A stretch of DNA of 34,275 nucleotides from Muribaculaceae bacterium (GTDB lineage Bacteria; Bacteroidota; Bacteroidia; Bacteroidales; Muribaculaceae): positions 1 to 34,275 of the forward strand of contig JAFLTR010000025.1 in the NCBI GenBank assembly GCA_022509205.1, in the 5' to 3' direction. A program made the position numbers and the translations under genes. Shown piece by piece: positions 7,464 to 17,146 of this stretch; within the stretch, counting starts at the first letter, position 1, and each line of letters opens with the position of its first letter. The notes under the pieces were generated by a model. That model made no database searches, was not told the origin of the DNA, and saw only the letters and a list, made by a program, of their open reading frames with translations.

Positions 7464-9017
7464 TTATGAGCGGATGCGGTCGTCGAAAGCTGAAAGAGCG
7501 GCCTTAGCTCCCTCTCCCATCGCAATGATGATCTGCTTATACGGCACACTGCTCACATCTCCTGCGGCATATACTCCGGGCAGATCTGTACGACAGAAAG
7601 CGTCTACCAATATTTCTCCTCTTCCGTTGGCACCAACCTGGGGTATGAAAATGTCGCTGTTAGGCTGTAGGCCTATCTGAATAAATATTCCATTTTCTTT
7701 ATAATGGCTGATTTCTCCGGATATTCTGTCTTTTACGTCAAGTCCATCAAGGGTTTTGCCATTGCCGGTGACTTTCATTACCTGTTGCGAAAGATGGATA
7801 GATACATTTGGAAGTGACTTCACCTTCTCCTGCAACACTGTGTCTGCTTTCAGAGTATCAAGGAATTCAAAAACATCAACATGGTTGCATACATTGGCCA
7901 GGTCTATTGCTGCCTCAATACCGGAATTCCCTCCGCCAATCACTGCCACATCCTTCCCTTTAAAGAAAGGACCGTCGCAATGCACGCAGAAACCTATCCC
8001 ATGACCGATATAATCATCTTCTCCCGGCACATTCATTCTTCTCCAACGGGCACCTGTGGCGATAATCACACCGGGAGCCTTAAACACTTCACCTCCTTTT
8101 ACCCTTACGGTCTTTATCTGTTCCTTTAATTCCACATACTCCAGGGTTCGGGAGTCATAGATGTCAATATCGTAATCTTGCAAATGCAACCTAAGGTCGG
8201 CCGCTAATTTTTCACCGGTAGTGTTGGGAACAGAAATGACATTCTGTATTCCTGTTGTTTCTTTCACCTGGCCTCCTATCCTTTGGGCAATCAGGGCCAC
8301 CTTTATACCTTTTCTTGCTGAATAAATGGCCGCGGAGGCTCCTGCCGGTCCCCCGCCTAAAACCAGCAGGTCATACGCTTTCTCTTCGATGGGCGCCTCA
8401 TCATCACGGCTCCCGAATTTTTCCTCAAGTTTATCCAGAAGTTCTCCTAATGTTCCCTTTCCTACCCAAAGAAGCTCTCCGTTTGCGTAGACCGTAGGCA
8501 CAGACTTCACCCCCAAAGCTTCAGCTTCAGCCACAGCCAGGTTCCCGTCAATAGCCTGAGAAGCGATATTGTCGTTGTAGAGCGCCATCTGGTTTAATGC
8601 CTGCACCACATCCGGACAATTCGTACATTCAAGCGTGGCATAAGTATTAAGAGAAATTTCACCTTTCAGACGTTTGATGCGTGAAACAGTTGCCTGATCA
8701 GGAAGTGTCTTACCCTGTCCGTCAGCATTCATCACTGCCAGAAGAAGCGATGTGAATTCATGGCCTCCCGGAATCATTCGGAAAGAAATGCCCGTAGGCA
8801 CTTTGTCACGGATCAAAGAGGTCACAGCTTTATCGCTGTTGACGTCTTCCACTTCAATGGCGAGACGAGGAGAGGTGGTGGAGAACTGAGTGAAAAACTC
8901 AATCATTTCTTTCCCTATGTCGGAGGCGCTGTTGCAAGAAACGCGAAATATGAAATCATGGCTCAGGGAAGCGAATATCTGCTTCACTTGTGCCAAAATA
9001 TTTTGATCAAGAGCCAT
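7464..9017 (-). CDS. ahpF: Alkyl hydroperoxide reductase subunit F
   Basis: This 517-residue flavoprotein passes electrons from NAD(P)H to AhpC. The N-terminal part (about 1-195) is the double thioredoxin-fold domain with the redox pair in ECTNCPD. The rest is a thioredoxin-reductase-like module with the FAD motif LVLGGGPAGASAA, the active-site pair CVHCDG, the pyridine-nucleotide motif VIGGGNSG and the C-terminal FAD motif GVYAAGDVS. Both CxxC pairs are present, so the enzyme should work. I use the ATG at 9017 (MALDQNIL); a TTG-initiated extension to 9089 adds residues not found in the family. Length matches E. coli AhpF (521). It follows ahpC with a hairpin between them, so its expression is probably lower than that of ahpC. 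Confidence 0.96.
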   Translation of the reverse strand: MALDQNILAQVKQIFASLSHDFIFRVSCNSASDIGKEMIEFFTQFSTTSPRLAIEVEDVNSDKAVTSLIRDKVPTGISFRMIPGGHEFTSLLLAVMNADGQGKTLPDQATVSRIKRLKGEISLNTYATLECTNCPDVVQALNQMALYNDNIASQAIDGNLAVAEAEALGVKSVPTVYANGELLWVGKGTLGELLDKLEEKFGSRDDEAPIEEKAYDLLVLGGGPAGASAAIYSARKGIKVALIAQRIGGQVKETTGIQNVISVPNTTGEKLAADLRLHLQDYDIDIYDSRTLEYVELKEQIKTVRVKGGEVFKAPGVIIATGARWRRMNVPGEDDYIGHGIGFCVHCDGPFFKGKDVAVIGGGNSGIEAAIDLANVCNHVDVFEFLDTLKADTVLQEKVKSLPNVSIHLSQQVMKVTGNGKTLDGLDVKDRISGEISHYKENGIFIQIGLQPNSDIFIPQVGANGRGEILVDAFCRTDLPGVYAAGDVSSVPYKQIIIAMGEGAKAALSAFDDRIRS

Positions 9018-9108
9018 AAAGATTGATTTAGAAGTTTGTGTCTGAATTTTGATAAAATAGAGGGCCGCTTGTTTTGAAGAGATTCCCAAGTCTTAGGGGG
9101 GGTAACAA

Positions 9109-9147
9109 GAGAGTGTGTCAAATTATAGAATATTTTGACACACCCTC
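9109..9147 (-). terminator. Hairpin between ahpC and ahpF
   Basis: The arms 9109-9122 and 9134-9147 (minus strand GAGGGTGTGTCAAA ... TTTGACACACTCTC) form a 14-bp stem with an 11-base loop. The single imperfect position is a G-U wobble in the minus-strand RNA but a C-A mismatch in plus-strand RNA, so it is built for the minus transcript. It starts 27 bases after the ahpC stop. The downstream tail TTGTTACC is a poor U-tract, so partial termination or RNA 3'-end protection of ahpC is likely. Confidence 0.6.
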
Positions 9148-9174
9148 CTATTTTTTGATCAGAAGATGGTTGAA

Positions 9175-9762
9175 TTAGAGTTTTCCAACCAGGTCGATAC
9201 TTGGCTGAAGGGTTTCAGCACCTTTCTTCCATTTAGCCGGGCAAACATCGCCGGGATGAGTGGCTACAAACTGTGCGGCCTCAACCTTACGAAGAAGCTC
9301 ATCGGCATTTCTTCCGATATTGTTGTCGTTGATTTCTACTATCTTCACAAGGCCTTCCGGATTCACAACGAAAGTGCCACGATAAGCCATTCCGTCTTCC
9401 TCTATCATGACGCCAAAGGCGCGGGCGAGAAGACCTGTCGGGTCGGCGAGCATAGGATATTCGATTTTACGAATCCTTTCAGATGTGTCGTGCCAAGCCT
9501 TATGCACAAAATGAGAATCTGTGCTGACGGAATAAACTTCCACGCCCATCTCTTTCAATTTGGCATATTTGTCTTGAAGGTCTTCAAGTTCGGTAGGGCA
9601 TACGAATGTGAAATCTGCAGGGTAAAAGAAAAAGATTGCCCATTTTCCTTCGATATCCTTATTGGTCACTTCTTTGAATTCGCCGTTATGGTAGGCCTGA
9701 ACCTTAAACTCCGGAACTTTTGCATTAATCAACGGAGTAACTACAGTCTTTTTTTCTTCCAT
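9175..9762 (-). CDS. ahpC: Alkyl hydroperoxide reductase subunit C (2-Cys peroxiredoxin)
   Basis: This 195-residue peroxiredoxin reduces hydrogen peroxide and organic peroxides in the cytoplasm and is regenerated by AhpF. The peroxidatic cysteine is Cys55 in FVCPTE and the resolving cysteine is Cys174 in GDVCPAKW, the pattern of typical 2-Cys AhpC. The C-terminus SIDLVGKL also fits the family (E. coli AhpC has 187 residues). It is the first gene of the ahpC-ahpF pair. In Bacteroides this pair is controlled by OxyR; I could not identify an OxyR site or a convincing -33/-7 promoter in the 159 bases upstream (9763-9921). A hairpin lies directly after the gene. Confidence 0.97.
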   Translation of the reverse strand: MEEKKTVVTPLINAKVPEFKVQAYHNGEFKEVTNKDIEGKWAIFFFYPADFTFVCPTELEDLQDKYAKLKEMGVEVYSVSTDSHFVHKAWHDTSERIRKIEYPMLADPTGLLARAFGVMIEEDGMAYRGTFVVNPEGLVKIVEINDNNIGRNADELLRKVEAAQFVATHPGDVCPAKWKKGAETLQPSIDLVGKL

Positions 9763-9921
9763 TATGTCAATCTATTAAATGTTTTATGTTTATCTTATTT
9801 ATAAAACAATCATAAAGAGAGATTTGTTCAAGTTCGGAAAGGTTGCAGTGGGATAGGAATAAGCTTCAGCCTATTGGAAAAGTTGAAAACAAAAAGGAGT
9901 TTAATTTGCTAAAAACCAATC

Positions 9922-11184
9922 TCAATCCAATGTAAGACCGAGACCGAGCATCAGAGAGCTTTGTTGTTGGAAATTACGCAACTGATAACCAACATTCAGA
10001 TATAAAAAGTGGCAAAGATATGTTTTGAGAGTAATGTTCTGATAAGAACCCTTGTTTTCCCAAGGAGCCAATATGTTATAGCCGATACCGACATTTACTG
10101 CAAAAATCGGCATTTGTAATTCTCCGTGGGCTGAGACTCCTACACTTGTTTGCTTCCAGAAAGAGGGGTGGCCGGGCAGAGAACCGGATGGTAAGGATTC
10201 TGTTTTAGGCATTCCGGCTGAATGGTCATACTGTAGATCAAGAGACCCTCCGACACGCCACCACTTGTTGAGCCTCACCATCGGGGCAAAGGAGATGCCG
10301 GCACACGCAAAATGTCCGGGAAGCAACACCGGCGTTTCGCCACCGCGATAAACTCTCTTTCTTGTAGCTCCCCATAACGAAATGTCGTAAGTCATCCTAT
10401 GATGTTCCCGGCTGTCGGCTATAGTGTCCGATTTCTCCCTTGAGTCTGAAATAATTGCATTCTCAACGGTGGAATTATTCATAGGATTGAGAGTGTAGAC
10501 CACACCGAGTCGAATACCAAAGGAATTTATACCCGGATTTGGGAATGAAGTGTTACCGTTGGAAAAATGAGAAACACCGATTCCCCCAATCAATCCAAGT
10601 TGAGGTTTCAATTGCCATCTCAGAGCAAAATTAAGATTGAGGTAAGCATTAACCTGACTTCCTACAGTCAGATTGAAAAATTTATTATGTTCCGAATATG
10701 GTTTCCAACCTATGGCAGTTCCGAAATTCCATTCATAATCCAGACTTAGGTTTTCCCTTATGTGACAGAAAGGACCTCCCTGAAAAATATAAACCAAAAC
10801 CGGATAACCGATATTCCTGTATGCCCGGCTAACCCCTCCGGCTTGAGCTCCTCCAAGATTGAGCACTCCCACAGATATTCCCTGATAACCTCCCGGCAGG
10901 AAATGCCTGATATTAGGATTTGTGAAACTGAAACTATAGCGGAGGTTCACCGGAACTGAAGAATGAACCGATATTTTGTCTCCTGCCGGAATTTTCTCCC
11001 TTATTTCGTCTTCCACGGAAGAAGCAACATAATCAATTCCTGCTACAGCAGAGAGATGATGAATAAGATGGTGGGTGGACTTTTCACGCAACAGAGTATC
11101 TTTCTCAATCATGGAGTTATTGAGAGTGGCTCCATAAGTAAAAAGAGACCCTGATAATAAAACAGCTGTAAGAAACCGTTTCAT
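9922..11184 (-). CDS. Acyloxyacyl hydrolase / PagL-like lipid A deacylase, outer membrane
   Basis: This 420-residue exported protein starts with a signal peptide (MKRFLTAVLLSGSLFTYGA). Residues about 75-290 look like a PagL-type beta-barrel. The sequence GIGVSHFSNG contains the family's catalytic His206 and Ser208. PagL enzymes remove an acyl chain from the 3-position of lipid A in the outer membrane. This protein is about twice as long as the classic PagL and has a second part (about 310-420) that also reads as alternating beta strands and ends in the strand LMLGLGLTLD. I start it at ATG 11184, where the signal peptide begins, 16 bases after the RND pump. It is the last gene of the efflux operon. 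Family assignment rests on the HxSN motif and context; lipid A as substrate is inferred. Confidence 0.75.
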   Translation of the reverse strand: MKRFLTAVLLSGSLFTYGATLNNSMIEKDTLLREKSTHHLIHHLSAVAGIDYVASSVEDEIREKIPAGDKISVHSSVPVNLRYSFSFTNPNIRHFLPGGYQGISVGVLNLGGAQAGGVSRAYRNIGYPVLVYIFQGGPFCHIRENLSLDYEWNFGTAIGWKPYSEHNKFFNLTVGSQVNAYLNLNFALRWQLKPQLGLIGGIGVSHFSNGNTSFPNPGINSFGIRLGVVYTLNPMNNSTVENAIISDSREKSDTIADSREHHRMTYDISLWGATRKRVYRGGETPVLLPGHFACAGISFAPMVRLNKWWRVGGSLDLQYDHSAGMPKTESLPSGSLPGHPSFWKQTSVGVSAHGELQMPIFAVNVGIGYNILAPWENKGSYQNITLKTYLCHFLYLNVGYQLRNFQQQSSLMLGLGLTLD

Positions 11185-11200
11185 GTTATAAGCCCGGTGC

Positions 11201-14200
11201 CTAAATGCTTGCGGGCCCCGACTGAGGAGCATCATCGGAAGAACTGTTAGCAGGCGCCGGATCCTTGAAAAGTCCATCCAGATATTTCTCCTGGAATCGT
11301 TGCATGATTTCCCAGAGGTTGGGGACAAAGAGAGTTCCGAAAATAGCGTTCATCGCCATACCGAATACAACTGCCGAACCGAGGTCGATACGGCTGTTGG
11401 CCCCCGCTCCGGTTGCAAACATCATAGGCATCACACCGAAGACGAATGCACAAGCTGTCATCAAAATCGGCCGGAACCTGATCACTCCGGCGTCGTGGGC
11501 AGCTTTTATTATGTCTACGCCGCTCTTCCGGAAGTCCATGGCATACTCTACAATCAGGATGGCATTCTTGGCCGACATTCCCAAAAGCAGGATAAGACCG
11601 ATCTGGGTATAGATGGTCAAACTCTGTTTCATGATTATACATCCGAGGATTGTGCCCAGAATAGCCATCGGCATACTTAACACCACAGCTATAGGACTTG
11701 TCCAGCTCTCATATTGAGCGGCCAATACAAGAATCGTCATGATAATAGCGAAAATAAAGACGAAACTGATTGTAGTGCCCGATTGTGTCTCCTGATAAGC
11801 GATACCGGTCCAGGCGTATGAGAAATTCCTGCCCAGGGTCTGATGCACAATCTCCTCCATTGCCTTAATACCTTCTGAGGAACTTACCCCGGGAGCAGGC
11901 GTGGCTGTCAGGGAGGCAGTGGTGTACATATTATAACGTGACACGGAGGGCTCACCCATCATGGGCTCAACTTTCGCAAATGTGCTGAAGGGCACCATCA
12001 TACCCTCGGAGTTCCTCACTGACAGAGAGGGTATTCCTTCCACTGTGGCTCGGGATGGTCCGTTTGCCTGAATCATGACCCTATATATGCGTCCGAAATC
12101 GATAAAATCGTTGACATAAGTAGATCCCATGTACGATGACAGGGCATCATAGACATCCCCGATAGAGAGGTTCTGCAATTCAACTCTATTGCGGTCGATA
12201 TTGATAGCATATTGAGGCACCAGTCCTGTCCATAGTGAAGTAATCGATTTTATGCGGTCGTCTTTAGCTGCGGCCGCCTCTATCTCCTCCATTGCATCCA
12301 TCATAGCGGCCGTGCCAAGGCTGTTGATGTCGAGCAGCTGCATCTGGAGCCCTGATGAAACTCCGAGACCCGGAATCGCAGGCGGATTAATAGAAAAGAT
12401 GATAGCCTCCGTGTATTTCTCAGAAATCTTGTCAACCATCTCTATCACTTTGTCGACAGTACCCTTTTTTCCCCGTTTGCTCCAGGGTTCGAGGATCACG
12501 AAATAAGAACCGTAGTTCGATAAAGCTCCCGCCCCCATCATCGAATAACCAGCCACCGACATCACGTCTTTCACATAAGGAATTTGCTTTATTTCGGCCG
12601 AAAGGGCGTCGACAATTTCCTCGGTCCTTTCAAGGGAAGCTCCGTCAGGAAGTTGTATGGAGGTCATGAAATAACCTTGGTCCTCGGCCGGTATATAGCC
12701 TGACGGCCATTTCAGCAATCCATAGAAAGCCACACCGGAGATGGCGAAATAAATGATAATTGAAAGGAAAGGATGAGCAAGCATTTTTGATGTCATCCAT
12801 CCATAGCCGTCTTCCGTCTTCTTAAATCCTTTGTTGAACCACTTGAAAAGGAAAAATTTCGTAGGTTTTCGTGGTGTCAGGAAAAGGGCGCATAGAGCCG
12901 GGGTCAGCGTCAATGCGTTGAATCCGGAGAAAGCTGTGGAGACTGCAATGGTCAGGGCGAATTGTTTATAAAGCTCACCGGTAATTCCGCTAATAAATGC
13001 TGTAGGGATAAACACGGAAAGGAGCACAAGCACTTCTCCAACGATAGGACCCTGGAGTTCCCTCATGGCTTTTTCTGCCGCCTGCCTTCGTGTCATCAAT
13101 CCCTTGTCGACGATACGCGAACAGTCTTCCACCACTACAATTGCATCGTCGACCACAATAGCGATGGCCAATACAAGTCCGAAAAGAGTTAGTGTGTTGA
13201 GGGAGAAATTCAACAACTTCATAATTGCAAAAGTGGCGATAAGCGACACCGGAATCGTTATCATAGGTATGATGACGGCCCTCCAGTTTTGCAAGAAAAT
13301 AAGGATCACAGCCATCACGATTAATGTGGTGAGCAGGAATGTAACGAGCACATCGTTGATGGATGCGTTTACATAGTCTGTTGCATTGAGCACCACGTCA
13401 TAATGGATACCCTCAGGGAAATATTGTGAGAGTTCCTCAAGACGTTCAAGAGTGCCTTTAGCTACTTTCAAGGCATTTGCACCTGGGCGTTGCGCCACAC
13501 CTATAAGAGCAGTCTCCCTTCCGTTGATTTTTGATACGGCAGTATAGTTCGTGCTGCCCAATTCCACGTTGGCCACGTCCTTGAGTCGCAACAGACCGTT
13601 GCCGTCTGCCCGCAGGATTATATTGCCGAATTGATCTGCAGTGGTGAGCTGACCTTGGGTGGTGAGAGTGTAGGAAAAGACGGTATTGTTATCCCCGGGA
13701 GGATTACCCACCGACCCAGGAGAAACCTCTATATTTTGCGCTTCAATTGCAGCAGTGATATCAGCCGGGGTGATATTACGTATCCTAAGTTTCTGGGGGT
13801 CGAGCCATATACGCATGCTGTATTCTCCTCCGCCGAAAGCGTTGACGGCTCCCACACCCTCCACGCGCGACAAGGCATCTGTGATGTTCAGCTGCGCATA
13901 ATTGGTGAGATATAAAGCGTCGTATAATTCCGGATCATCAGAATTCAAGGATATGAAAAGCACATTGTCGGTGCTCTGTTTTCTCACATTTATACCCTCT
14001 TCCGAGACTACAGAAGGAATCTGGGCACTTGCCTGCGAAACACGGTTTTGCACCTCCACTGCTGCGTCATCGAGATTGACGTCGTTATGAAAAGTGACAG
14101 TCAGGCTGTAGCTACCGTCGCTTCCACAGGTGGAGCTCATATAAAGCATCCCTTGCACACCATTGACGTGCTCTTCAATTGGCACAGCTACTGCTTTGGC

Positions 14201-14377
14201 TACAGTCTCCGCATTAGCACCCGGATAGGAAGCCGAAACTGAAACTGTTGGAGGGGAAATATTGTCGGGATATTGTCCTATCGGCAAAGTCTTGACGGTC
14301 AGTAATCCCGCAAAGATCATAAGCAACGCAAGCACAGTCGCGAAAATCGGCCGGTCTATGAAAAATTTTGAAAACAC
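11201..14377 (-). CDS. RND efflux pump, inner-membrane transporter (AcrB/HAE1 type)
   Basis: This 1058-residue proton-driven pump exports hydrophobic compounds through the adaptor and outer-membrane channel encoded just upstream. The N-terminus MFSKFFIDRPIFA is that of the hydrophobe/amphiphile (HAE1) branch. The proton-relay aspartates are Asp410 and Asp411 in VVDDAIVVVE. Two large periplasmic loops and twelve membrane segments fit AcrB (1049 residues). The start codon is GTG at 14377: no ATG is available there, and the family N-terminus begins exactly at this codon. The gene lies 67 bases after the adaptor gene and 16 bases before the PagL-like gene. Drugs, bile salts or fatty acids are possible substrates; the sequence does not say which. 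Confidence 0.96.
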   Translation of the reverse strand: MFSKFFIDRPIFATVLALLMIFAGLLTVKTLPIGQYPDNISPPTVSVSASYPGANAETVAKAVAVPIEEHVNGVQGMLYMSSTCGSDGSYSLTVTFHNDVNLDDAAVEVQNRVSQASAQIPSVVSEEGINVRKQSTDNVLFISLNSDDPELYDALYLTNYAQLNITDALSRVEGVGAVNAFGGGEYSMRIWLDPQKLRIRNITPADITAAIEAQNIEVSPGSVGNPPGDNNTVFSYTLTTQGQLTTADQFGNIILRADGNGLLRLKDVANVELGSTNYTAVSKINGRETALIGVAQRPGANALKVAKGTLERLEELSQYFPEGIHYDVVLNATDYVNASINDVLVTFLLTTLIVMAVILIFLQNWRAVIIPMITIPVSLIATFAIMKLLNFSLNTLTLFGLVLAIAIVVDDAIVVVEDCSRIVDKGLMTRRQAAEKAMRELQGPIVGEVLVLLSVFIPTAFISGITGELYKQFALTIAVSTAFSGFNALTLTPALCALFLTPRKPTKFFLFKWFNKGFKKTEDGYGWMTSKMLAHPFLSIIIYFAISGVAFYGLLKWPSGYIPAEDQGYFMTSIQLPDGASLERTEEIVDALSAEIKQIPYVKDVMSVAGYSMMGAGALSNYGSYFVILEPWSKRGKKGTVDKVIEMVDKISEKYTEAIIFSINPPAIPGLGVSSGLQMQLLDINSLGTAAMMDAMEEIEAAAAKDDRIKSITSLWTGLVPQYAINIDRNRVELQNLSIGDVYDALSSYMGSTYVNDFIDFGRIYRVMIQANGPSRATVEGIPSLSVRNSEGMMVPFSTFAKVEPMMGEPSVSRYNMYTTASLTATPAPGVSSSEGIKAMEEIVHQTLGRNFSYAWTGIAYQETQSGTTISFVFIFAIIMTILVLAAQYESWTSPIAVVLSMPMAILGTILGCIIMKQSLTIYTQIGLILLLGMSAKNAILIVEYAMDFRKSGVDIIKAAHDAGVIRFRPILMTACAFVFGVMPMMFATGAGANSRIDLGSAVVFGMAMNAIFGTLFVPNLWEIMQRFQEKYLDGLFKDPAPANSSSDDAPQSGPASI

Positions 14378-14444
14378 TTACAATAAAGTTTAAGGTTAAG
14401 AGGAGGTTGAAGTTGAAAATTGAGGATTTCGGCGGATGAGGAGG

Positions 14445-15629
14445 TCACCGCTTATGTTTTGGAGTCTTGCTTTCGGCTGCCATCTCCTCCTCCATAAAGG
14501 CTTTCATCTGAGAGGGTAAAAGCGGTTTCACTTTCTCTCCGGCACGCACTGTCAGAAGTGCCTTGGAAATATATTTGTCGCCCGGTTCTATACCTTTGTT
14601 GATCACTCTTAGGGAGTCCTGATAGATTTCACCCACATCGATTCTTCTCTTCACGATGATGTTGGAATCATTGACTACATACATATATTTCCCAAGTTGG
14701 TCGGTGGCTATAGAGGCATCCTTCACCAGTATGGCCTTAGGGTTCTCTCCGTAGGGTAGGGAGATTGTGACATACATGCCGGCTTTGAGTTCATTATCTT
14801 TGTTGGTTATTTTCCCTTGGAGAGTGATGGTCCCTGTGGATCGTTCCACAGAGGGGGCCACATAGGTGAGATCGGCAGTATAAACGTTTTTCAGTTCCTC
14901 CTGAAATTTCAGAGGCACATTCTTATATAAGGTTTTCTCTTCCAGAGCATTTCCCGCAGTCATCTTCTCATATCTCGAATCTTCCACTTCGAATTCGGCA
15001 TAAAGATGCGTATTGTCATATATTTCAGCGAGCTTCACAGGAGAGTCGGCACCCGTGATATAATTGCCGACGCTGAGCTCATTTTTTGTAATGTAACCTG
15101 AGATAGGAGCGGTGACATTGCAATATCCCAGGTTAACAGAGGCAGTGTGGAGAGCAGCTTTGCTGTCGTTGACGCTCGCTTCCGCCTGCTGATATGCACT
15201 CTCTGCCTGAAGCACTTCCATACGTGAAACCGCATTGTCTTCCAAAGCTTTCAAGACAGCTTCATAGTGTTGTCTGGAATATGTGAGATTGCTCTCGTTG
15301 CTTTTAAGGGTAGCTTCGGCCCGGTTGTAGGCGTCTTGATAAAGTGTGGGGTCTATCGTGAAGAGTGTCTGTCCTTTTTGCACATACTGACCGGAGGAAT
15401 AATTCATAGTCATCAGTCGACCGTTGACAAGCCCCACAACCTCAGCATAATATTCCGCGAGGAGATATGCCGGATAGGTGTTATATAAAACCACAGAATC
15501 CGTAAAGGCTTCTTCAACCTCCACCGGTCGCGCCTCGCTGCCATAGCCGTCTCCCTTTTTCTCCTTATGGCATGAAGAGAGAGCCAAGGCCGTCATAATA
15601 GCCACTATGATATATCTGTTCATTTTCAT
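14445..15629 (-). CDS. RND efflux periplasmic adaptor lipoprotein (AcrA/MFP type)
   Basis: This ~394-residue adaptor links the RND pump to the outer-membrane channel. It begins with a lipoprotein signal (MKMNRYIIVAIMTALALSSC), so it is anchored to the inner membrane by lipid. Next come a first beta-barrel/lipoyl half (GLVNGRLMTMNYSSGQYVQKG), a helical hairpin (about 95-165, LKSNESNLTYSRQHYEAVLK), the second lipoyl half (NVTAPISGYITK) and the barrel and membrane-proximal domains. I use ATG 15629; a second ATG two codons later (15623) is equally possible, and a TTG-initiated extension to 15671 has no family support. The order channel-adaptor-pump is the common Bacteroidota arrangement. Confidence 0.94.
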   Translation of the reverse strand: MKMNRYIIVAIMTALALSSCHKEKKGDGYGSEARPVEVEEAFTDSVVLYNTYPAYLLAEYYAEVVGLVNGRLMTMNYSSGQYVQKGQTLFTIDPTLYQDAYNRAEATLKSNESNLTYSRQHYEAVLKALEDNAVSRMEVLQAESAYQQAEASVNDSKAALHTASVNLGYCNVTAPISGYITKNELSVGNYITGADSPVKLAEIYDNTHLYAEFEVEDSRYEKMTAGNALEEKTLYKNVPLKFQEELKNVYTADLTYVAPSVERSTGTITLQGKITNKDNELKAGMYVTISLPYGENPKAILVKDASIATDQLGKYMYVVNDSNIIVKRRIDVGEIYQDSLRVINKGIEPGDKYISKALLTVRAGEKVKPLLPSQMKAFMEEEMAAESKTPKHKR

Positions 15630-15742
15630 TGATTTATCCAAATTGTAATCTATTCCAAATCCATTATTCAATTAAAGCCATAATCCTCTTTCTCAGTCAT
15701 CCCTCCGGTTAGGGGATGGCCAGGGAATGATTTCCTTACACT

Positions 15743-17146
15743 CTATCGCCAACCGCCCCCAAGAGATTTATAGATGGTTACCAAGGCTGCCAATGCTTCC
15801 CCCTGCATTTCTGTCAGGGTGTTCTGACTTGTAAGCCAGTCGATCTGACCATCCACTACATTGGTAAACATAGTGAGGCCGCTTCGATAGAGCTCGAAAG
15901 AGAGTTCCATGCTTTTCTTGCTCTCTTCCACTACTCTGGTCTGCAGTTCTATCGCTCTGAGCAGAGCTGCATACGAGACCAGGGCATTGTCCACTTCCTC
16001 TATGGCGGTCATCACCGTGAGGTTGTATTGATCGATTGCTGCCTCTAATTGCAGTTTTGATTCAGATAGGGCGTAGTTTCTTGAAAGGCCTTCAAAGACA
16101 GTCCAGCTCAACTGAGGAGCTATGGAATAAGTCAGACTGTTTTTTGAAAAGAGGTTTTTGCCGGAATGGGCTGAAGTTCCGATATCCCCGGTTATAGACA
16201 ACACAGGGAGGAAATCTTTCTTTGCAACTCCTACGGCTGCAGCATATTCAGCAAGTTCCATCTCTGCCTCGACAATATCCGGACGTCGACGTAAGAGTTC
16301 GGCAGGCAAGCCGATATCCACTGTCTGATGGTAGTTCGGCAGTCCGCTTTCAGAATCAAGCAGATCATCGATTTCACCGGGATATTTCCCCACTAAAAGT
16401 GCCAAAGAGTTTTTCATTGTCCTGACATTGCTCTCGAGAGTAGGAAGTGTGGCTTCAGTTTCGTAGAGCACCACTTTAGCTTGAGTCACTTCAAGCATGT
16501 CACCGAGATCTGCTTTGTAACGGGATTCGGTGATTTTGCAAACATAGGCCTGGCTTTCGATATGCTGGCGTGCCACTGTCAGTTCCGCCTCATAGGTGCG
16601 AAGTTGCATGTAAGCGGTAGCTACGCTTGCACACAAGCTCACCATTACGGCATCATAATCGGCGCGAGCAACATTGTAAGCGGCTTTTTTCTCCTTTACA
16701 TTTGAATAGACACGTCCGAACACATCGATTTCCCAGTTCATTGACGCGCCAAGACTAAAATAGGAAGAACGTATCTTTTCAGTGTCGTAGCTGTATAGCT
16801 TTCCACTTTCCTGCTCTTTTGTCCAGCCTCCTGAAACCCCAATAGTAGGATAATACCCCGCTCTGGTCATCCCTATCTCTTTTGAGGCCATCGCAATTCT
16901 CTTTAAGGCAGCCGCCACATTATAGTTGTTGGCAATGGCCATATTTATTAGTTCTGTAAGGACCGGATCGTTGAAAGTGTTCCACCATTCATCATCACAA
17001 GGGAGAGTCTGGAAATTCTGCTGTTCCATCTGCCAGCTTTCCGGAAGCGGAGTCAGAAGATAATCTCTATCGCTTCCATGAGCCCGGAGGAAAAATAATG
17101 CTGCCAGCAAGGAGAGAATTATTTTTGAGTCTATGTATGATTTCAT
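15743..17146 (-). CDS. Outer-membrane efflux channel (TolC/OprM/NodT type)
   Basis: This 467-residue protein forms the trimeric outer-membrane tunnel of the tripartite efflux system. It has a cleavable signal peptide (to about RAHGS, residue 25) and two OEP repeats. The second repeat includes GLPAELLRRRPDIVEAE (near residue 280), a strong signature of the NodT/OprM subgroup. Many OprM-type proteins are lipoproteins; here no lipobox cysteine is seen, so acylation is unlikely. It is the first gene of the four-gene operon and has a well-matched promoter 16-53 bases upstream. The gap to the adaptor (15630-15742) holds no gene. Confidence 0.94.
   Translation of the reverse strand: MKSYIDSKIILSLLAALFFLRAHGSDRDYLLTPLPESWQMEQQNFQTLPCDDEWWNTFNDPVLTELINMAIANNYNVAAALKRIAMASKEIGMTRAGYYPTIGVSGGWTKEQESGKLYSYDTEKIRSSYFSLGASMNWEIDVFGRVYSNVKEKKAAYNVARADYDAVMVSLCASVATAYMQLRTYEAELTVARQHIESQAYVCKITESRYKADLGDMLEVTQAKVVLYETEATLPTLESNVRTMKNSLALLVGKYPGEIDDLLDSESGLPNYHQTVDIGLPAELLRRRPDIVEAEMELAEYAAAVGVAKKDFLPVLSITGDIGTSAHSGKNLFSKNSLTYSIAPQLSWTVFEGLSRNYALSESKLQLEAAIDQYNLTVMTAIEEVDNALVSYAALLRAIELQTRVVEESKKSMELSFELYRSGLTMFTNVVDGQIDWLTSQNTLTEMQGEALAALVTIYKSLGGGWR

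Noticed and set aside
9018..9089. TTG-initiated N-terminal extension of AhpF
   Set aside because: The family N-terminus starts at the ATG at 9017; the extension has no counterpart.
9166..9804. Long plus-strand frame of 212 codons
   Set aside because: It is the antisense of ahpC, whose protein is a clear peroxiredoxin; the plus frame has no domain features.
9763..9921. Possible ahpC promoter with TATGATTG as a -7 box
   Set aside because: One mismatch in the box and no TTTG at 19-21 bases upstream, so it falls short of the consensus.
15690..15725. Imperfect hairpin around CCCTCCGGTTAGGGG between the adaptor and channel genes
   Set aside because: A short stem with a bulge and no U-tract; not enough for a terminator call within a likely operon.
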